In this document: positions 1-11,900 of the stretch, piece after piece | How the letters are laid out: every line of letters begins with the position of its first letter | Numbering within the stretch: the first letter of the stretch is position 1 | Assembly (NCBI RefSeq): GCF_001625305.1 | Contig: NW_017802491.1 | Location: 842,975 to 906,974, forward strand | From: Branchiostoma belcheri | Lineage: Eukaryota > Chordata > Leptocardii > Amphioxiformes > Branchiostomatidae | DNA length: 64,000 nucleotides | Direction of reading: 5' to 3' | Translations under genes and position numbers: made by a program | Notes under the pieces: model-generated | The model's database searches: none | What the model was told of the DNA's origin: nothing | Seen by the model: only the letters and a program-made list of their open reading frames with translations

Positions 1-613
1 CTCGTGCTGCCGTAATGGACAACTGAGTGTTCTAATTACCGATGATTGATCCGACTCTAACGGATAACAGCCGCCGCCACAGACAAGACGAGTGGTGCCC
101 GTGGCCTGGGCATCAATCTGAACGGCGTTGGTCGCTTTTAGCAAGTACTGGGTTTAAAGGTGTGCTGCTGATGGATGGCTATTAACAACTAAAACTGCAG
201 ATGAAGACAATTCAAGATATATTGGATCTAGAACAAACAGATAAAAAGATTCACCAATACCTTATCTTGTCAGTTTTATATTCAACTACGGTTTGATGTA
301 AATATAAAAGCCATCTAACGATATGTGCTACGTTTTTACACAGTAATACTTTCTAAATCGTACGTAGGTAACCAGGTTTGCATATAGATATCAATCTTAG
401 ATGCTATATACATGTACATAAAGTATTTCAATGGCGTGTTCTATGCATCCTTGTACGTTAACATTACATATTTCATACTAGTAGTTCATCCTTGCGTTAA
501 GAAATAATGTATATCATGTGGCCGACGTCCCTTTAAAATGAGCCTAGTAGGAACCTTACAGGCTGACAACCTTGTTCTGACACACCCTAAGCGGGTACTA
601 GTATACCCCCAAT

Positions 614-616
<3 letters not shown>

Positions 617-683
<67 letters not shown>
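617..683. repeat. (TG)n microsatellite
   Basis: Uninterrupted TG dinucleotide run of about 67 bp, read directly. Histidine/threonine open frames across it are repeat artefacts. Confidence 0.97.
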
Positions 684-686
<3 letters not shown>

Positions 687-1178
687 CACTTCCTCCCAGC
701 CTGCTAACTTGACCCTAATGCCAGTGTGTGGAAACCACCAACCCCTCCCCTGCCACTAGGTAAAAAAAGTGCACTACTTGGGGATTCGAATCTGATTTCT
801 TGCTGGCTACTACAAGAATATTGCTTATCATATGGCTTCTACGCCGCGAAATTGTAAATATCATCAAGCGAGACTCCAAAGCATTCCCCATTAGGCTTCA
901 TGTAATGATTTATGCTCATTCCTTAGTATCCCTGAAATCTCTGTCGCCATGGATTTTACAGACTAAAACCCTTCTCCCAGAAATAATAGAGAACGTGGGC
1001 TAAAATCGATGGACAAAAAGACTAATAGTAGAGGTATTATAGTTTTACAGATGGTTGTAGTAAATTCTATGAACAATTTTCATAAATCATGTTTTAGTGG
1101 GAAACTGTCGGAGGAAACAGAGGCGAAAATCCGTGACGTCGACTCTTATCATCTGCTATTACACAAAAAGAGTCAGAG

Positions 1179-1215
1179 CAAACAAACAAACAAACAAACA
1201 AACAAACAAACAAAT
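1179..1215. repeat. (AAAC)n microsatellite
   Basis: About nine AAAC units. A similar tract is at 2922-2949 inside an intron of the LRR gene. Confidence 0.9.
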
Positions 1216-1987
1216 CAGTGCCATCCAAAGCAACGGGTGCTGTAAGGAAGTTAGAGAGCTACATTCCGTGCCTTTGAGGCCCATGTGTTACGTGTAATGA
1301 AGGGACATAGCATTGGCCAATACGGTGACAGAAATTCTAATACCTGTAACGTTACGCAGGTATCGAGGATTTGTTCACAAACAGAAAGGAATAGAAAAGT
1401 CGATTTTTGCCGACTTATCTACAAATTCCCAGGCTTTAGAACATTCTTTACCGAAACAAATCAATTCACCAGTCAGCATTTAATCATGTGACTTCAGCAT
1501 ATTAATCATGTACGCTTTGAATGTCATAACGTGTTATCATGTACAGACATCTGTGGAACCCCGGTGTGAGACAAATAACTAAAACGGAACCCCGGTGCGA
1601 GACAAATTAAGACGAGTCAGTGTACAGAAGTGACATGACGCAGTGTGCATGGGTTGTTCCACTCATATACTAGTTCTTGAATGAGCATGCTTATCTTTAT
1701 TTCATGATTATAACATTCGGACAATTACCTCAAAGAAAAACAACATTTAGGGATTAGGGATTTATATTTCAAAGGATGCTTATCATAAAGTCTATTTTAA
1801 CACATGCACGTAATGACAACTTCACAAGAACGTGTCAGAAATCGTAGTCGATCGTGCTACCTTTTGAAAGCTGGACATCTGCAGTATTGGATAATACAAG
1901 CTCATTATTCCACAACGTTGATGATTTGAATTATATCAAACACTAAAATAGGCCTATGTCGACCCTATATACTAAACGGAGTCACAT

Positions 1988-4900
1988 TTACAGCAAGAAG
2001 AAAAACACAGTGATAAACATCAAGATGGCGGCTGTTGGGGGCGTTGCCATGGTGACAGCCGAACTGACGAGACCAGGGCACTCTGTCACCAGGACGTTCC
2101 GCACCAGACTGTCCTGGGACAGAGACGGGGTGGCGCACTTGGACGCGTCCAGAGAAACGCCTGTCAGGGAGAGCCACCTGGCGGTAAAAAGGGTACTGCA
2201 TCAGAAAATTTCTTCCTCCTATACTCATTGAATGGGTGATGAAATATTAGACTAAGATCTTTACGCTCTGAACGAGAAATCAAAGATTTTACACCACCTG
2301 GTAGCATTTAGAATTGTGAATTATTATTTTTTATTCCTTATCGACAGCTTCTCTCTGATTCTGTGCATATTCCACTGTCACTTTCTCCCAGCCTGCAGGG
2401 AGACCATTTTTACCTCCAATTTGACCTTCCTGTCAGTCTGTGGTTACATCATTTCCTCACAATAATGCAACATTCAAACCAAACTTTCACACACGAAGGT
2501 AATGAACGAATTAACGGTTCGTCGAATGAATGATATGAAGAAAGGCGTACCTGGGAAACCAGGCGAGAGTACAATCGGAGCAGTCCCATTGGTTACCGGA
2601 CAGCTTCAGGTCTTGGAGGTTAAGGGTCGACTCGAACACATCCGCCGGAAGCGACGTCAGCTGGTTCATTCTCAGGTTCAGGGAGTCGAGGCTTCGCAGG
2701 CCTTGGAATGTTGACAGGGACACACTCTTGATCTGGAAGGAAAACAACAACAACATCATTCGTTACTTATCTTAAACTGTTTACAGTCCATATTAGTAAG
2801 CGTTTTTGAAAAAGACTCGGAGAAACTGGGATGTAAGAAACTGGGATCCTCTTCAGTGGTTCCCCAATGGCCAGGAAAACCATTAATGGGGCTAGTGGAG
2901 TGACAAGGTGAAGCGCTTTTGAAACAAACAAACAAACAAACAAACAAACGTCTATGTTGCAATGGTTTTATGTACATTGCGCTAAAGTCAGTGTTTTGAG
3001 AGCCAAGTTAATTCATTTAAACCGTAAAGGTAAATAAAACCTCTGTCCAAACAAAATAAATAAAAATGTTTCTGGTCAAAGTTCGTGGTCTGTTTCACTA
3101 CCTGGTCCTTCCCGATCGCTCACGACAGTTCCCGACCGTTCCCGACCCGATCTTACCTGGTTGGTGTCCAGCACCAGGTCCGTGAGCTCAGTGAGGCCGC
3201 GGAAGGCGTTATCCTCTATGGTGGCGATCTGACACTCCCCAAGGTCTAACTTCTGCAAGGCGGTCAGGCCTCGGAAGGCGTCGGGCGGCAGCCTGGTCAG
3301 CGGGTTGTTATTCAGGTACAGGTTCTCCACAGAGGACAGGGTGTTAAAGGCATCTAGGAGGAGAATTACTTTTCATAAGTTCTAGCACATATTTAGCCTA
3401 AAAATCATCTGTGTTGGTATTTTATAGTTAATTCTGAAGCACGTTTTAAATGGTAACTTTTTACATGGTAACGTTCCAGGAAATTGTATTGTATTCATAC
3501 CTGTTGGTATCTCCCGAATGTCGTTGTTTCCAAGAAAAATGTTGATGGCGTTGCTAGGCAACGGACTGGGGATGCTGGTCAGGTTTTTGGCGTCGCAGTC
3601 CACCGTCTTAAACTGACCTGGAGAGGTAGATGAAGGGTTAAATAAGGGGCAATGAAATGTAATAGTGGTATGAGTAAGGAGTGACAGAGTTTTTTCAACT
3701 CAGCTGGCCAAAAGAGATGCTTGAGAAATATCCTTTAAGTTACTAGTACTTGTCTTTCAATAAGCTCTGTACACCACACTGGTCAGAAGCATTCTTGACT
3801 ATTGCTCCCCATTGTGGTCGCCACATTCTCGTAAATTTATGTCTCTAATTGAAGGGGTTCAACGCCGGGCAACCATATTCATTCTGGGCCCTCAGGCTAG
3901 TCACCTTACCTACAAGGAAAGGCTAGCAACAACAGGGCTGTTGCCGCTTACATGTAGGCGTGAGGTATGTGATATAATGTTATTTGTCAAATCAAGAGCA
4001 ATCATAGAGAAATATATCACACTTCCCACCAGACCCACGAGGAGTCTTAGGTCGTACATGCTTACACCTGTCAGATCTAAGACGTCAGCGTTCAGTCACT
4101 CCTACATTCCCAGACTTGTAACTATCTGGAATAAGTTAGGTTCTGACCTCCGTGGTACTGGTGTGCGAGCCGCTCATCAGTATGATATCATAGCATTTAA
4201 ACATAAACTGGCAAAAGTAGCCTACAACAGATTCAACACTCAATACAGTCTTGATCTGCCATGTACCTGGACCACTTCGTGTGGATGTAGCTCTTGTATT
4301 GCCTCAAGACCTCACTAGATATCGTTCCGATATGGTTATCTCTTCCATTCATTGTTGTTACCTTGATTATGTTTATATGATATTTTGTGTCCTACTTGTA
4401 TTATAGATTGTTGACTGTGTAATGTACATTCTTGTTGTTTTTGTATGTGGGAGGGCAACTAGCAAAGGTGCTTCGCACCTGTTTTGCCCTCCCTTTCACT
4501 TTGTGAAAAATTTAAATAAACAAATAAACAAATAAACAAATAAGATTCTAGGTCAAAATTGTTGTTGGCCTGAAGCACCACCTAGCGATTAACTGAGGAA
4601 GTGTGATAACAATGACCTGTGTACGTGTCCGTTGCTATCGTTATATTCTGACGGTTATAACCGTTGCGCTTGTTACCGTGGTCAGAAGGGTATGTTATCA
4701 GGTAGTCCATGGTGGAGTCTGTATGTAAGTTCAAAGGCACAAAACTCACACCACTTATTCCTGACAGGTAAAGCTTAAGCTAAAGACAATGTCATGTTCA
4801 GGAGATAAAAAGATACAAACAACGGCAGTTCTGTTGCATTATCAAGGTCAGCCACCAGGAGGCCCGTAATTGACCTTGACCTTTCCTAAGACCTGAAAAC

Positions 4901-5040
4901 ATACCAAATATTATCACAATCCATAAAGGCGTTCTGTATCTGTATCGGTATAGCCGGTATAACCGCCCTTCGGAGTAACACACCAGCTACGCCGTTCTAA
5001 AGTTGTGATGACTACAAATGTGCGGAAACACACACAGGTA

Positions 5041-5132
<92 letters not shown>

Positions 5133-5782
5133 AGAGAGAGAGAGAGAGACCAAAAACAGTAACTTCGTTTTTCATGGAGGTACGAGTAACCACGACGACG
5201 AGGCAAACCTCTGTACATGTACACTTAATGGTTCTGCAGAAAGTGTGTGCTTTTCGTATCTCCAATATACCCATTCCCCACCCCTACTGCATATATGCTC
5301 ACTGTAAACAAATACAGCCGGACAATATTTGATCCCGGTATGGACAATGAGGAAGTGTTTTGCAAATACAGGCTACATAAAATGGTGTTGAGGACTGTTC
5401 TCTAAAACAGGTCATGTGGTAAAACAGTGGTAAAAAGCTTGTTAGTCAAGATCACCACAAGTTATTTAGAACATCAGACAAGCCGTGAGTGCGTGGTGTA
5501 AGCTTGAGTTCAGTGCAGATTAAACTGACGATTTATGGCCACTTCACATTATTCCCTCTGCGCCAGCTCGCGACAGCCCTATGTTCTAACACCCATATTT
5601 TGACACCTCCATGTTCTGTCGTCTTTTGTTATTTAGTGGGACGTCGGAACATACATTTACTCAGTGTATAACGTGATCTTACCTGTTGAACATGTGCATT
5701 GACTGGGACAGTCGGTTTGTCCGCTCACACCTCCTAGGAAGACCGACACGCAAGCAACAAGGGTCACAACACACCAGCTCAT
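1988..5782 (-). CDS. Short secreted LRR protein, probably GPI-anchored (VLR-like)
   Basis: Five minus-strand exons: 5683-5782, 3501-3617, 3157-3353, 2551-2732 and 1988-2177. They join in phase with GT-AG borders and give 261 aa. The first exon starts [18 protein letters not shown], a typical signal peptide, followed by an LRRNT cysteine cluster (CPSQCTC). Next come about five LRRs of the type LxxLxLxxNxLxxLPxxAF. The LRRCT begins [11 protein letters not shown] and ends with TEC in the last exon. After that a short spacer leads to [14 protein letters not shown] and stop, a C-terminal hydrophobic tail with no cytoplasmic residues, which fits a GPI signal better than a transmembrane receptor. 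Order and size match VLR and VLR-like LRR proteins of lamprey and amphioxus (family knowledge). Immune function is inference only. The 4 introns carry a LINE tail, a second repeat family and (CA)n. Confidence is high for the model, moderate for the anchor type. Confidence 0.87.
2922..2949. repeat. (AAAC)n microsatellite
   Basis: About seven AAAC units in the intron between LRR gene exons 3 and 4. Confidence 0.85.
3768..4543 (+). mobile_element. 5'-truncated CR1-type LINE, 3' end
   Basis: The plus strand reads open from about 3768 to a stop at 4318. The peptide includes [26 protein letters not shown], a TYKERL segment and [11 protein letters not shown], which are hallmarks of the C-terminal end of non-LTR reverse transcriptase ORFs. 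A 3' UTR follows, containing the inverted pair gcaaaggtgc / gcacctgttttgcc, and the element ends in AAATAAAC-type short tandem units at about 4508-4543 rather than a poly(A), as CR1-like LINEs do. It is 5' truncated and lies opposite to the host gene inside its largest intron (3618-5682). It is not functional. The family assignment is by motif memory, not search. Confidence 0.8.
4930..4998 (-). mobile_element. 57-bp short insertion with 6-bp target duplication
   Basis: The duplicated hexamer cgttct at 4930-4935 and 4993-4998 flanks 57 bp (4936-4992). The related repeat at 41.8 kb has a single agaacg (41813-41818) at the same point and lacks the 57 bp, so it is an empty site. The inserted sequence contains tatagccggtataaccg and cggagtaacacacc. 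A related copy is at about 39728-39797. It is too short to code and may be a minimal SINE or MITE. Confidence 0.75.
5042..5149. repeat. (CA)n followed by (GA)n microsatellite
   Basis: CA run at 5042-5129, then GA at 5130-5149. It sits in the intron upstream of LRR gene exon 2, inside the interspersed repeat. Confidence 0.97.
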
Positions 5783-6060
5783 CGTTTCAAGATCTGTAAC
5801 TTCTTGTTATGTGCGTCTTAAAAAGGTATTACAGGTTTAAGAACGTATCGACGTCTAGTGGGTCGAGCCGAGACGTCAGGAACAAAAAAGCCGTTAACTT
5901 ACTGTTATCTTGATAAGCAGGTCTGTTAGTGTTTAGGATAATGATTAACAAAGCGTCAATATGGTGTTGAACAGCATGCAGCATAGGCCTGACAAGCATA
6001 GACCGAACGTAAAATCTCAATCTGTAATAAGTATATAATTCTCATGATTGTGGCCTTACA

Positions 6061-6460
6061 ACGTTATAAAGTCCTTGTGACTACCAAGGTCATGACAACT
6101 AGAGACACGAACATCGCTGGCGCCATCTTGGTTTTTAAGGCTAGAAATATTCAAGGGATATTGATTGGCATACACTTAAAATCTATTTGGCACCTTTATA
6201 TATATTCACAATATGTACAATTCTCGTATAATGAACGTCCTTGTGATTCTCAAGGTCATTACAACTGGCGACACAGAGTCATGTTGATGGAAAGGTCAAA
6301 GGTCGTCACAATAGGTATGACGAACAAAGGCAGGACGAGAGCTACATATTTACAACTTTTATAAGTGTGATAATTTTGTCATGACGCCGTCATTAACGTC
6401 CTTGCAATTATCAAGCTCATGGCAACAAGTGATACGGTACTCCCGGCGCCATCTTGGTGG
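6061..6460. repeat. Three diverged ~163-bp tandem repeat units
   Basis: A conserved block built on gtccttgtgattctcaaggt, then catgacaact and gagacac, starts at about 6071, 6237 and 6398, so the period is 161-166 bp. Units 1 and 3 also share ggcgccatcttgg. The third unit overlaps, on the minus strand, the last coding exon of the folate-receptor-like gene. Confidence 0.75.
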
Positions 6461-8999
6461 GAGCTTGGCGGGTCCAAGTCCTCCACGATGGAGAAGTTGT
6501 GAGAGTAACAGTTGCCGCTGTTCAGCCTGTCCACCCTGAACTTCCGGCTTTCGCAGTAGTCCCTCCCGGAGGAGTACTGCTCGCCGATCCGCTGACCCTT
6601 CAGAGTGGCGTTTGCACAGGCTTCGAAAAGGCTGGGGCAGATGGGGGAAGTCAAATCAAATTCTGAAACGTTTAATTTGGACAGCAACACGGCATGTATT
6701 TTTTGGCAATTGATACAAATCACTAGGGCAATCCGGTAATCAACTTATTGTGACCAGTTCCTAAAATGACTATATTTTCTTTACTTTTCTTTCCAGTGGA
6801 CCGTAACAGGAATTGAGTTTTTTTTTATTAGTTTCCTGAGCTTTCTTACCGGTTGCAGAGGTCTTCACAGATTGTGACGACTTCGTCCCTGTAGAAGAGA
6901 TGCTGGCGGGGAGAGCAGATGTAACACATCAGATAGTACAGGTGGTCTGTGCAGTTCTGGTTAGCTCCGGGAGGGGGCACCACTGTAGGGAATATCCTAT
7001 GGGAGGGATATGAAACGAACATGATTGAGAACATCGCTGTTTTATCAAATTATCACAAAAAACTTCTATATTAGATAATCACGGATATGACTCATTTAGA
7101 TGATAACCAGAGAACTGTAGCTGCATTTTTTTTCATGTTTTAAATCAATGTAGATAATCATTTTCTCTCACCTGTCCACCTCTTCCTGGTAGCAGCAGGC
7201 GTCGTTGTGGAACCAGGAACACTTGACCAGCTTGTGCTCGGGGTGGGGGGCGCGGTTCGTGAACAGGCTGCAGTACGGCAACGGGCCGCGGGTGGCGTCC
7301 TCCGTCACTTCCGTAACGTCTTCCAGCAGGTCTGACTCAACTGTAAGGAAGGTCGGTCGGAAGGAAGGAAGGGTTGGGGTAAGAAAGGATGAAGAAAGAA
7401 AGAGGGGTTGATGTAAGGAAGGAAGGAAGGAAGGGAGGAGGAAAGGAGGGAGGGATAATTTTACACAAGATTGTAACTTCTCCCCCTCTCTCTCGCACTC
7501 TCTCTCTCTCTCACTCTCTCTCTCTATCTCTGAGTCTATGAATTAAAGTGCGCAAAACGGAATGGTACCGTTCCGTTACAAATCAAATACGAGCTCAAAG
7601 AAAGCAACATGCATGTAAAACACAACAAAGCAATAAAGGAAACAGCCATCAAATGAAACAAAGATCAGCTCATACAGTTCAAAAAGATAAGTCAGTTTTA
7701 TTACCCACTAAGAATAACGAGCTGCCGAAACACGGCCCGTGGGTACTGTACGGATATCGTCCCTCCGGATGGTTTGACCCATTTTCATACCGGTTTACTA
7801 CTAGAGGCGTAGCTAACAAAGATACATGTGGGTCCCTGCGGCAGGTATCGGCTGCCATATTATACAGTAAGGGTGATAAATCAGCCCCTAATCACCGCCA
7901 CGGGAGAGGCTGATGTGGATAGCACAGCGACAGAACGCCTGAGGGTGTCAACGTGTTAAACAGCCCTGGGTTGGGATATAGACAAATGATAGAGGCTTTG
8001 GTATAACGGCATGATGCCTGGAGGCTTGGACTTGTAATTCCCAAGGGATTTCACACGAGTCTAAGTGACCGTAACATTCTAAATAACCTTTCTGTACATT
8101 CTATGTACTGCCTAGCCTTGTCTATAGTTTTTTAGTCAAAGCAGTGAGGTGATTATTTATAAACTACGTCCAGTTCGTTGGACATATGTGAACGTCAAAA
8201 GTCTAGTTGCCAGACATATTAGCAGGGAACGTGTTGTGACAGCTCTAATCTGGAGGATCTGCTAATGACATATTCTCAGAGGAGACAGAAGGGTGCGCAT
8301 AGGGCGTCTTCGTAATGGTACATGTACTAGGTTTTCCGTGATGGTACATGTACATACAAACCTTTTAATCTATCGCTGTAATTTTGCATTATGGTAGTTA
8401 ACTTCAAATCTTAATAATGTAGAAGTGTTTATTACCACCTTTTATTGCAATTTTATAATACCAAATGTTTATGTTTTATTGTAGAACAAGTTTGAGTACT
8501 GAGATTGTATTGTACTGAATCAGCACTTCGGGTGATTTATATTTTAATAAACCATTCATCATCATCACCTTGAAGTCTTTGAATTTAGAAGCAGACTGAG
8601 CGGCATAACGGTACACGGTACGGAGCCTGGTTAGAGTTTGCACGGGTACATTTATACAAGAATACGTCTCACTTAACCTAGACACGTCACCTACCTTTCT
8701 GCTGTAGGCTAACTAGTGTTAGCGACATTGTTTGTTATAGGTGAGAAACCACTATGTTATGTCTGGCTATAGTTTTTTAAAGCAAGCAAGAAGGCAAGGA
8801 AAAAATCTTCTATAGCTTCTATACTTCTATAGCTAATTTCAACCAGTCTGATTTACCGCTATCGAGCTTCGAGTTATGAGTTGATTGCCCAATACCACTT
8901 ACCTTGCGATCTTATTAGCACAATGATCAAGATAACCGCCTTCGGAAGCAAACTCCCATCTGTAATAACAGTTCTCCGTTGATATAGTTCGTGCAACAT
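6379..8999 (-). CDS. Folate-receptor/HHIP-type Cys-rich protein, probable GPI anchor
   Basis: Four minus-strand exons, 8903-8999, 7172-7340, 6850-6996 and 6379-6631, join in phase to 221 aa. Exon 1 (MLHELYQRR... then AVILIIVLIRSQ) is the weakest call: it has a short hydrophobic core and a gtaagt donor. Exons 2-4 carry a cysteine pattern like the folate-receptor domain found in HHIP-like proteins: LPYCSLF, KCSWFHNDACC, NCTDHLYYLMCYICSP, ICEDLCNRLFEAC, DYCESRKF and GNCY. The acceptor for exon 4 was placed at ctgccccag/c (6631) because the next upstream AG gives an immediate stop. The end GAGSTVSLVAMSLIIARTL plus four residues is a GPI-type tail. Ligand is unknown. It is a neighbour of the LRR gene on the same strand, also surface-anchored, but with separate exons and about 600 bp between the genes. 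Confidence 0.76.
7385..7533. repeat. Purine-rich GGAA tract and (TC)n
   Basis: Imperfect ggaagg units at about 7385-7455 are followed by ctctct runs at about 7478-7533. Both are in intron 1 of the folate-receptor-like gene. Confidence 0.85.
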
Positions 9000-11900
9000 G
9001 TCCGTCGTGGCTTACACCGAGGTCCCTTCAATGCCAACGGTTTTCTTGTGTGTTGCAAGCTTGCTTCGGGCTACCGAAATGCGGAAAGGAAGCGGCTTTC
9101 CTTTTTGAAAAATCGCCAAACGTTACTCAGGAAAGGAGAGGCTATTTTTACACCATAGCTCGCCATCAGCGGAACTTCTGGGCCAGGCAGATTGCAGAAG
9201 AGCAGTGTGACGATAAAAACGCCAGAACAATTTCATCCGTCCGTGTTAGTTGTGCTCGTATCGAGTTGTACAGGCAGCCCCGCGCGCGAGCTGCTCGGAC
9301 ATTGGTATCGAAGTGTCGACTTCAGTTTGACCGTCAATTCTTTCCACGAGCCTTAGCAGGGTTGTGGCATCAGTCTTCGCTTTAAGAGCTCCATTATGCT
9401 GATGCTATTGGTCGAAGGTATTCCTCCGAAACCTCGCGTGGCTGCCTGAGGTAATATTCAACACAGGGGAGGGATTTACGCCAGGATCCTTTAAGTCTGA
9501 GGAAAAAAATCAGGCTTCCATCCGTCTGCCTCCAACCCCTCACGTCAACTCCGCGCCTGATGGCGATGATAAGGCTGGCATTGCCGCGTGAGGCAGTTAG
9601 GTCTCGGGCCAATCGCCGATGGACGGCGCGATACCGCTTTCACGGGCTTATCACAAAGATGAAGAAGAACTGAGTCGTCAGCATTCCAGTCCTGCCATCT
9701 CCGTCGGCACAGCTCCGTGAGTTATCCGTAAAACAGGTAATGGAAATGGTTATTGGTGCGAAGACGAATCGGAGTCGTTGCACTTCACAGCCACGCAGAG
9801 TTGCTGATCCAAAAGAGCTGCTCTTTTTAAGTTCTTTTGGCGGTTTGGAACTTCTCTGAATGATGTCACAATCTCCTCCGGTTCGTGGAAAGTTCTGCTG
9901 TACCTGTATTGTTCCAACGATAAAACCGCCCTTAGCGATCAGCGTAACACATCAGCTTCGTAGGCATGCTTCAATGGCTGGTCATACCAAACAAGTGTTG
10001 TTTACTCTTCGGCATTTCTCTGAAGTTTGGGTTGGTAACACGCGAATTCTGCTATTTTCTGTGTTTGTTTTAAGAACCAACTGTACATATATAAGAATTC
10101 TTTCATCCCTGTCGATCAAACGTTTTAACAGATATGTCTCTGCTAAGTTGGAACTTGGGCGGATTTCCGTCGAATCCTTCAGAGTCATCGATCAAAATGC
10201 CCAGCGAGAAAAGTTCTGTAAGACCTCCATGCGCATATTAAAGGAACGTAGCTATCCACTCTACCTTTCTAGTGCTTCTACTCTCTAAATGAAAGGTGGC
10301 GCCATATAGAGACTGAAAGAATGACGTATGCATGCACGTGGAGGAGAATTTAGATTACTGGCTCCACTCTGATAGTATTTTACATTACTGTAAAAGGACA
10401 AAAAGGACCGGATATCTTTTCAAAGCTTTCATATTCTTGCCTTTTTTTGAAGACCTATAGAGGCGTCTTAGGAGCAGTAAACCTCACTAAAGACGCATTG
10501 ACAGAGCTCCTTCTCACAGACCCGCTCCTTGCGGCACAGTCTGAGACATTGTTGCTTTAAGACTCGTGCTCCAGAGCGTCGTTTGTAATAAATGTCAACC
10601 TCCCAGTACTCCTCGCCGTCTTAGGAATCATTTGAAGTCGCCCATCATTGCTCCAGGGTTTCTTTAAGGAAATTGAAAAAAATCTCCTTCGTGGCTGACG
10701 ATGGTGAAGAACAGACAGTCAGTGCCCACTCCTACTTGCGTGTCTTCTGGAAAATAAACGAAAAAGCGACATTAAACAACCTTCCTGCTGCTTGTGTTTC
10801 TCTGGCTTTTGTCGGAATTCTTAGTATATTATAACGTCTGTACTTGTAGTGCTGAAGTACTTGCAGTACTTCTATATCCAATGTGATACAGGTATATAGT
10901 AGATGTGATGTTATATTGTGAAAGACGCTATTGCTATACTCTGGGGGGAGGGGGTGGCTGGTACAAGCTGCATGACACACTCATTATACACAGGCAAGAC
11001 CGTTCAGAGACTACTGAGCGTTCTCGACAATTTTACATGTGTCAATAATCTTTCAGTTAGCACTCAGTGCCCAACATGACTTTTCCAATGGCCTCCCAGC
11101 AATCTTCAAGATCTTTCAGTGACCCACTGTTTTTCGAATATTTTGCACCTTTAAGGTTCTCCTATTGTCTTCCGGTGATCTCCAAGGTTTTTCAAATATC
11201 TTTAAATGATCACCAGTGATTTGTTGGGCCTAAAGAACTAATCTCACAACATACTCGTCCCTAAAACGACTCCTGAAATTCACGGACTACGTAATACTGA
11301 CTCTTTCTGACACATGATTACTTCGTGCAGCTCTAAACATAGATTCTCATTAAGATCACGTCTCCTTCCATTTATGTGGAGGACCGTGGGGCAACGTCGG
11401 CTTCCGGCTTGCACTTAACTCGTATCAGGGTCAACAACGCACCTCTAATTACCCAAGGCGAAGCGAAATATATATTTCCAAAAATATTGACAGCAATGCT
11501 GTAAAAAGACAAGCATGTTTTACCGCTATTCCTCATTTCGGACGTATACTGATGTTTTACTTGTTGTATTGGTCAATGTTGGTGTGCTGTGAGATGAAAA
11601 TAACCATAGTAATATAATAAGGTAATATCATGCCAAAACGTGTTTACATGGAAACATTCGTATCGTTTGCCAACTCAAGGTGTAAATTAAAACTGTGGAA
11701 TTTATCAAGGATTTTATTCTGTTTGGTGACTGATATTTTTAATGTGATAGTAAGCTATCCCTCCATTACCGTAACAAGCCACCCCGACATTGGCGGTGGT
11801 AGGAACTTCCTCCGCCACAGGGAGTGATTTGGAAGAGATCTAGACGTCAAACCCTGAAAGCAATCACACTTTTAGCCGTGCTTACTATAGAGAAACAGAC

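Larger units (their letters stand above)
1..1987. other. 3' flank of the LRR gene, no gene seen
   Basis: I find no convincing exon here. It holds a long (TG)n tract at 617-683, an (AAAC)n tract at 1179-1215 and a short imperfect direct repeat of about 22 bp at 1554-1612 built around ggaaccccggtg. On the minus strand an AATAAA lies at about 1696-1701, roughly 290 bp beyond the LRR gene stop codon, and is a plausible polyadenylation signal for that gene. Confidence 0.5.
4757..5200 (-). mobile_element. Interspersed repeat, antisense copy, carrying (CA)n
   Basis: Read on the minus strand, this region matches 41700-42010 on the plus strand over several blocks: catggaggtacgag, the TG-rich tract, fccgcaacttt-like sequence, agaacgcctttagg, ccatgatatttggt, aggtcaaggtcaa, cctcctggtggctgacctt and gtcctgaacaa. 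Both copies have a variable dinucleotide run at the same place. It is an unclassified repeat with no coding capacity that I can see. Its copy here is interrupted by a 57-bp insertion at 4936-4992. Confidence 0.75.

Noticed and set aside
1180..1215. Possible CRISPR-like or regularly spaced repeats
   Set aside because: All regular repeats here are simple-sequence tracts without unique spacers, and the genome is eukaryotic.
1956..2231. Plus-strand open frame of 91 codons with [15 protein letters not shown]
   Set aside because: It is antisense to the LRRCT exon, whose minus-strand frame has the family cysteines and splices in phase.
5005..5307. Open frames rich in His-Thr or Cys-Val
   Set aside because: They are translations of the (CA)n tract on both strands.
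9050..10288. Open frames of 111 and 142 codons on the plus strand
   Set aside because: Composition is not protein-like, there is no domain and no splice chain. They are likely chance frames in a GC-richer patch.
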